Below, one piece after another: positions 59,001 to 64,000 of a DNA stretch of 64,000 bases. Positions within the stretch are counted from its first letter, which is position 1; each line of letters begins with the position of its first letter. The notes beneath the pieces were generated by a model. That model was not told the DNA's origin and ran no database searches. It saw nothing but the letters and a program-made list of their open reading frames with translations. The DNA comes from Purshia tridentata (lineage: Eukaryota > Streptophyta > Magnoliopsida > Rosales > Rosaceae). The position numbers and the translations under genes are program-made. The stretch is from the NCBI GenBank assembly GCA_003254885.1, contig QANT01003322.1:34732-98731 (forward strand), written 5' to 3'.

Positions 59001-59517
59001 TCCAGAAGTTTTACTAAGAGTTATTAATAAATTAAAACACTTTCAGCAACTAGCTAGGTGAACTACATTATAGTTAGACTAAAATGTTTAACAGCCAATG
59101 AATAACTTGGTAAATGGCAAGACCTCCCTTTCTTATGCAAAACTGAAATTCGGGATTTTTCTGGAATGGGGTTTTCACAACCTTGCTTTAATCAGTACAA
59201 GTACAACAACTGTACAATTAAAAATCGAGTTGAGACTATACAAAACCCAATGGCAGATCACTGAAATTTCTAGGTAAATGGCAGTCAAATCAAGCAATGG
59301 CAAATTGAACCAGAACCTCAATTGGGTTCTACTTTATAGGGTGATTGGAGACGAAAATTACGAGAGCTGGGTTGGGGATTACCTCATCCCTGAGCTGTTT
59401 AGCTTCCTCGGAAGTGACGCCATCGGCGAGAGCTGTGTGGATAAGAACATTGGAGTATGGTGAGAGCAACAAGAAGAAGAAGGATAGGATTGGAAGTAAA
59501 GGTTTTAGAGGTTCCAT
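50032..59517 (-). CDS. MNS4: GH47 alpha-mannosidase, MNS4/EDEM type, at least 17 exons
   Basis: ER class I (GH47) mannosidase homologue that trims glycans of misfolded glycoproteins for ER-associated degradation. Exons (-): 59383-59517, 58334-58453, 58136-58228, 57628-57714, 56749-56839, 56136-56191, 55809-55881, 55301-55410, 54038-54088, 53015-53103, 52847-52928, 52620-52733, 51983-52062, 51708-51843, 51054-51124, 50703-50943, 50032-50271; all phases agree, 622 residues. The N-terminus has a hydrophobic signal segment (LLPILSFFFLLLSPYSNVLI). GH47 blocks follow: MFYHAFDGYMENAFP, TLVIDSLDTLALLG, KTVSVFETTIRVLGG, GGGTLTLEFGVLSRL, GIGTSIDSFYEYLLKAY, LRPELMESTYWLYKATRDP, HMESFFLAETVKYLWLLF and YIFSTEGHLLP, which include the expected acidic residues. 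The C-terminal tail is poorly conserved. The intron after exon 6 appears to start with GC. An alternative last exon is possible (49769-49993). Confidence 0.95.
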
Positions 59518-60172
59518 TGGGGTTTGTCTCTATGAGTTTCTGAAACCGCGGTTTACCAGTTGGGGAAGGAGTGGCGGTTAACTCTGTTAACGTCTGTTTT
59601 TTCTGAAGTTTTTGACTTTGTGCTGGTGCTGCACTCTCAGGCGCGCAAGGCTAACTAAAAGTATAGAAGTTATAAATTTATAAATTAATGTCATTTTTCT
59701 TATTAAACTAAAATGTAATTAAATAATAAAAATGAGTGTCTAAATAGTGAATCTGTGATTTTGTTTATTTAATAAATATTTTATTATTATTAACTTTTTT
59801 TCCTGAGTCGCTGAGAACGGGTTTAAATGAGAGAGATTAATGGGTGGGGAGTTTTGGGTTCTTGGGCAGTTATCTTATCTTAAAATAAAATAAAAATTTG
59901 ACAATTTTTTTAATTTGATTTAAGGGTAAGATAAGATGAGAAATTTTGTGAAAAAAAAGTTAGCAGGGTACAGTGAGTAAATTGAATGGGTACATAAAAA
60001 AATTACTCTATGAAAATGGAAAATTTCCATGTTTTTCTGATTATATTAGGAGAAATATTACTAATACAGACTTTAAAAGCACTGTAAAATATTATCCAAC
60101 CTGGCAAACATCAGATCCTATGAAAAGAAACGAGAAATGTTCAACAACCACATTGAATAGTTTACAAGTAAC
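59518..60172. other. Intergenic region between EFG1-like gene and MNS4
   Basis: MNS4 5' UTR and promoter, followed by the 3' flank of the EFG1-like gene, in 655 bp of AT-rich sequence. No further gene. Confidence 0.7.
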
Positions 60173-63100
60173 TCAAACTTGCTGCTTTTTCTTCTTTGGC
60201 CTCCTCTTTCTACGAGGCTTATGAGCATCAGAGTTGGAGCTCAGATTACTACTTTGAGTTGCCCCTGAATTCGAGGATGCCCTAGCTTTGAAGGAACTCT
60301 CACTTCTGCTATTTGACGTATTGCTGGATGTAGACATTTCAGCAATCTGTTTTGAGGAATTTTTGCTTGATGAGGGAATTTTGCTTGATGAGGGAATTTT
60401 GCTTGATGAAGGACCAAATCTTGATTGAGCACGAACTGCACTTGAACGAGAATTACTTGATGGCCGGGGAGGAGGCATCAAAGCTCTAGCAGAAATCTGT
60501 CTCTATTAAAGCAGATTCAAGTGAGAAGAAAGAAATATATATAATCAATAACCATACATAACTTAATTACAACAGTGCAACAGTCAATAGACGGAATACC
60601 TGATTTCTCTCATCACTGGACATGCCAGATGTTGCTTTTCCAGAAGCACTGGAAGCCTGTTCCCTGCAAAACAGATCACAAAAATTTAAGATGCAACTTC
60701 TATTAACAAGATAAAGTACATGAAAAATGAAATAGCAGTTTATAAACTAATTCAAATAGGTTCTCTTAAGCTCTCCTCTATAGTACAAACAGTGGTCTCA
60801 CATTAAGAAATGTGCTAATAACAAAGTCCTCAATTGTCATGATCTAACTCATGAATCATCTTTCTATTCTACTGAGTAACTTACACTATAAGTGCGACTA
60901 ACAAACCAAAGAGGTAAGATTCTAGTCCTCTAAAAAGCTATAACATTTCAGATAAGTAAAAAGGAAGAAAATATAAAATCTCCTGTCACAGTTAAGATAA
61001 ATACCTTGCACTCTTATCTGTCCATTCATCATCCGCATTTGCTTCATCACTTGAGCTTCCATCTAGAAAGAAATCATCTTCACTCAGATCCAAAAGCCCA
61101 TCGTCTTCACTCCCGGTTTCTGTAGGGAAGTCAACAAAAAGACAGCATTCTTGTGAGTGTAACAAAATATATTCATAATTTGCAACCATAATTAGATTAT
61201 TTGATAATTTGCAACCATAATTAGATTATGTTGATAATTTACAAATGCAAGAAGTTAAACATGCATCTCTGAGAGAAAGCTTAAAACATCATTTAGACCA
61301 TCTAAAGCAACTAGTACTATGGCAGGAATGTGAAAAAAGGAATTTGGTAAATGTTTTTGTTTGATAGGTTTAACATTCATCTTACTTTCAGCCATTTAAC
61401 CTCTACTATTAATTTCTTTTGTAAGACTAGATTCTTTGCTAGGTAATTATCCGACGTTATTTCCTGTTAAGTGGTATTTAAAATAAAGTTAAGGGAAGGC
61501 TGCACCAAGTTGGGCTTTCACCCTCTTTTTTTCTTTTTTTAAATAAAAAACAAATCTTATCAAACCCTCTTTTCCACCCTCATACTCAAAACAACTTTAA
61601 GCTACTAAGAAAGATGTACTGAAGCATGAAAATTATTGCTTATATTGAGGTTGTTTGACCTAATCTCATGAAAATAACATTATGACCCCCTTCAGCATGT
61701 ACGCTTGCCCAGTCACAAACACCCAGAAGATGCATAAGACGTAAGTACAAGCACATCATCAATATGGTCTCCGTATCTATATACTATTACTAATAGGAAT
61801 TATATCCTTAATCTGGTGCTTCATATTGAGATATTATTTCATGATCATATTACATGAATGAAGGAAAATAACTTTATTCTCACAATGCTAAGAGAAAAAT
61901 GGATGGTGGAAGTAAAGCATAAAAAGAAAGAGTACCTTCCAAATCCTTCCCGCTAGCTGCTGCAGCAATCAATTTGGCCTTAATCTGCTCACGCAACCTA
62001 TTTCTCCTATCAACTATGTCCGAATCATCACATCCATTAAACAAAGAGACATATTTCTCGGTCTTCGGAAAGAACTGATGGTCAAAAAATACAAGCTTTT
62101 AGTTTGACATTATTGTAAACAAGTAATGTGTTATTTCAAGAAACAATTCAAAGCCCACACCAAGAAAAGTAGAATGCATTCAGCTCTTTGCCAGTAAGGC
62201 ACAAGTTCGACTAAAGGTTTACACTTCAAATCCAAAAAAAGCTTATGATATTCTCAGAACAGAAAGATGTGCCAAACTCTCAATTATAATGCCATTTGCA
62301 CACACATATAACAGAAAGATAGACCAAGCACCACTGTATAGCTTACCCTAACATATTCAAGATCCTCTTTCAATTTGGAAAGTTGCACAGTGATATCTGC
62401 ATCTTGTGCCTGACCAGACGAAGCACGTTGGAGTTTCTCCAAGCGTCTTATTCTCCTCTCTATCTTTCTTCTCTCTGACCAAGGTACATGTTACTTTTAA
62501 GGTTTGAGTAAAACGCACACCACTAATGCAATTAATCCGTAAACCATGCACAAAGTTTAATATAAAATATTTATAGTAAATGACCCAAATCAGTACATTC
62601 TTACCAAAAAACTTTATCTTCCTGTCTCGCAAAAATATTTTGCGTTCCACAGCAAGACGAGTATGAATGTCCTGCTGTTTCTTGAGTCCTTCTAACTTCT
62701 TTTCTTGAGCCTCCCTAACTTCAGGTGGTAGATTCTTGGAACAATAATCAATTGTGTCAGGCCATAATTCACAACCCGGAAAACCAATCCCCGATAACAT
62801 TTTTTTAAGGGAAAAGGAGCTAAATGGTTATTAGTAACAATAATTAAACAGGATATGGCATAAGGTAACTCAAGAGTGTGAAAGCACAACTATATCTATA
62901 TTGGTAGAAGGAAACCAATAACAGAATTTACCCTTTTCTTTCTTATTCATGCTCTTTTGCAGGCAGCTGTTTCTTAAATTTTTTTTTTGTTTAGTTAAAT
63001 GTTTCGAAACGTTTATTCAAGATACTACCAGACATTGTATGATGTTTTTAGCAGCTGGTTGTTTATAGGTCATTTCCAGTGGAAAACTTGTTCACTGTGT

Positions 63101-63523
63101 TTGAATCAATGCTTATATCTCTTTAAATGAATAAAAAATTCTCTCATAAAAAAGGGTCAGAACCATTTGAGTGGAGCTAGTTCTATTAATAAGCTACTAC
63201 TAACCAAAACAATTATAATTCTTATATCACTGATACACAAAAGAGCTAGTAAGCTCAACGTCATTGAAACCCCCCTCTCACATAAACCCTAACCCTAGAA
63301 AGCAACACCCAACTGAAGCAAAATCGAAATGGACAGTTATGCATAACTGAAAAAGGTGACAGTATATTGAAGAAAGAGTGAGTACCTTACGGAGAAAGCG
63401 CTCAACGGAGCGAATCTGGTTCTTGAGGGAGGCGGACTTGGGCTTCTTCTCTACACCCAAGCTTGGCTTCGACCGACGGCCTGTAGGGTTCACCCTCCGC
63501 TTTCCATAGCCACCGTGAGCCAT
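60173..63523 (-). CDS. EFG1: EFG1/DUF2361 rRNA-processing protein, 7 exons
   Basis: Nucleolar protein family that in yeast is needed for 18S rRNA maturation. Exons (-): 63386-63523, 62605-62734, 62347-62474, 61936-62074, 61005-61119, 60600-60663, 60173-60502; phases agree, 347 residues. The N-terminus (MAHGGYGKRRVNPTGRRSKP) is basic. The conserved EFG1 core runs from SLKNQIRSVERFLRK and NLPPEVREAQEKKLEGLKKQ through RDRKIKFFERRKIERRIRRL to YVRFFPKTEKYVSLFNG, mostly helical and charged, likely coiled coil. An acidic block (EDDGLLDLSEDDFFLDG) and a Ser-rich tail follow, with a three-fold SSSKIP-like repeat, ending in a nuclear-localisation-type cluster (PRRKRRPKKKKQQV). By recollection Arabidopsis At5g43720 is the orthologue, next to MNS4. 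Confidence 0.92.
60363..60416. repeat. 18-bp coding tandem repeat, three copies, in the EFG1-like gene
   Basis: Three copies of an 18-bp unit (gcttgatgagggaatttt, last copy slightly changed) encode SSSKIP, SSSKIP and SSSKN-type units in the Ser-rich tail. The copies keep frame. Confidence 0.85.
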
Positions 63524-64000
63524 GGCGTTGCTTCTCCAAAATCGCTTAAGAGGTTTGGAGTATTTTTTGTTTTTTGTTTTTTGTTTTTGTTTTTAATCAA
63601 AACCTCTCCTAGTAACGTTATTAAAAATATAAAATAAAAACAGTAACCCTATTTACCCCAAACTTTTTACTCAAACCCTCGTAAAAAGCTTTGGTCCTTT
63701 GCCCGGAAATTCAAAGCCTTTTTACTCTTCTGGCCCGCACACAAAACCCAGCTTTTTTATTTTATCCGGACTATTTCAATTATCATTAATTATTAAGTTA
63801 ACCATCTTAATATATTTTAGATTAATTTTTCATATTTTATTCTCTTTTGTAAAAAATTATAAATTGATTCGATAATATATTATCGTAATATATAAAAGAA
63901 TTTATTAGTTGGCCGTCTAAATAACATAAATATTTTTACAATCGAGTATCGAATGACTCAAAGTTGATCAACTTAGTAATGAAGGGTAGTTCAAATAATT
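63524..64000. promoter_or_regulatory. Upstream region of the EFG1-like gene
   Basis: 5' UTR and promoter side of the EFG1-like gene with a ttttgttttttg tract (63565-63592) and AT-rich spacer. No other gene is seen before the window ends. Confidence 0.5.

Overview
The window reads as nuclear DNA of a flowering plant, very probably a eudicot. It is AT-rich, the genes are split by GT-AG introns, the gaps hold TA and GA microsatellites and MITE-like elements, and every protein family is a plant one. A rosid such as a Rosaceae species is plausible, but the sequence alone does not settle the species. Gene models were built by hand from splice sites, reading phase and family knowledge.

Layout. 1-58: last codons of an unidentified + strand gene. 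4338-8877 (-): MRS2/CorA-type magnesium transporter, 11 exons. 11493-14400 (-): SEC23 COPII coat subunit, 2 exons. 14869-16779 (+): mitochondrial TatB-like protein, 6 exons, divergent from SEC23 across a 468-bp shared promoter. 21437-23790 (-): Aux/IAA repressor of the IAA7/14/16/17 clade, 5 exons, with two MITE-like hairpins in its introns. 23791-36327: 12.5 kb with no recognisable gene. 36328-37130 (+): Aux/IAA of the IAA1-4 clade, 3 exons, divergent from the first. 37131-42260: noncoding DNA, a 617-bp solo LTR carrying a heat-shock-element array, a decayed PPR gene end and an RNase H-like scrap. 42570-48361 (+): cluster of three VRN1-like B3 genes (two intact, the middle one truncated). About 48760-49180: F-box-associated domain fragment. 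50032-59517 (-), possibly extending to 49769: GH47 alpha-mannosidase MNS4/EDEM, 17 or 18 exons, one of whose introns appears to be GC-AG. 60173-63523 (-): EFG1/DUF2361 rRNA-processing protein, 7 exons.

The genes do not form a pathway. The main large-scale signal is conserved order: from memory, SEC23, TatB, IAA4, MNS4 and EFG1-like genes lie together on Arabidopsis chromosome 5 (about At5g43670 to At5g43720), so this window looks like the orthologous block, with the B3 cluster and mobile elements added and with a divergent IAA14-like/IAA4-like pair. I found no clearly new biological system. The best candidates for a second look are the solo LTR with seven phased heat-shock units, the retained Aux/IAA pair around a large gene-free interval, the B3 cluster with its intronic repeats, and several splice-site curiosities.
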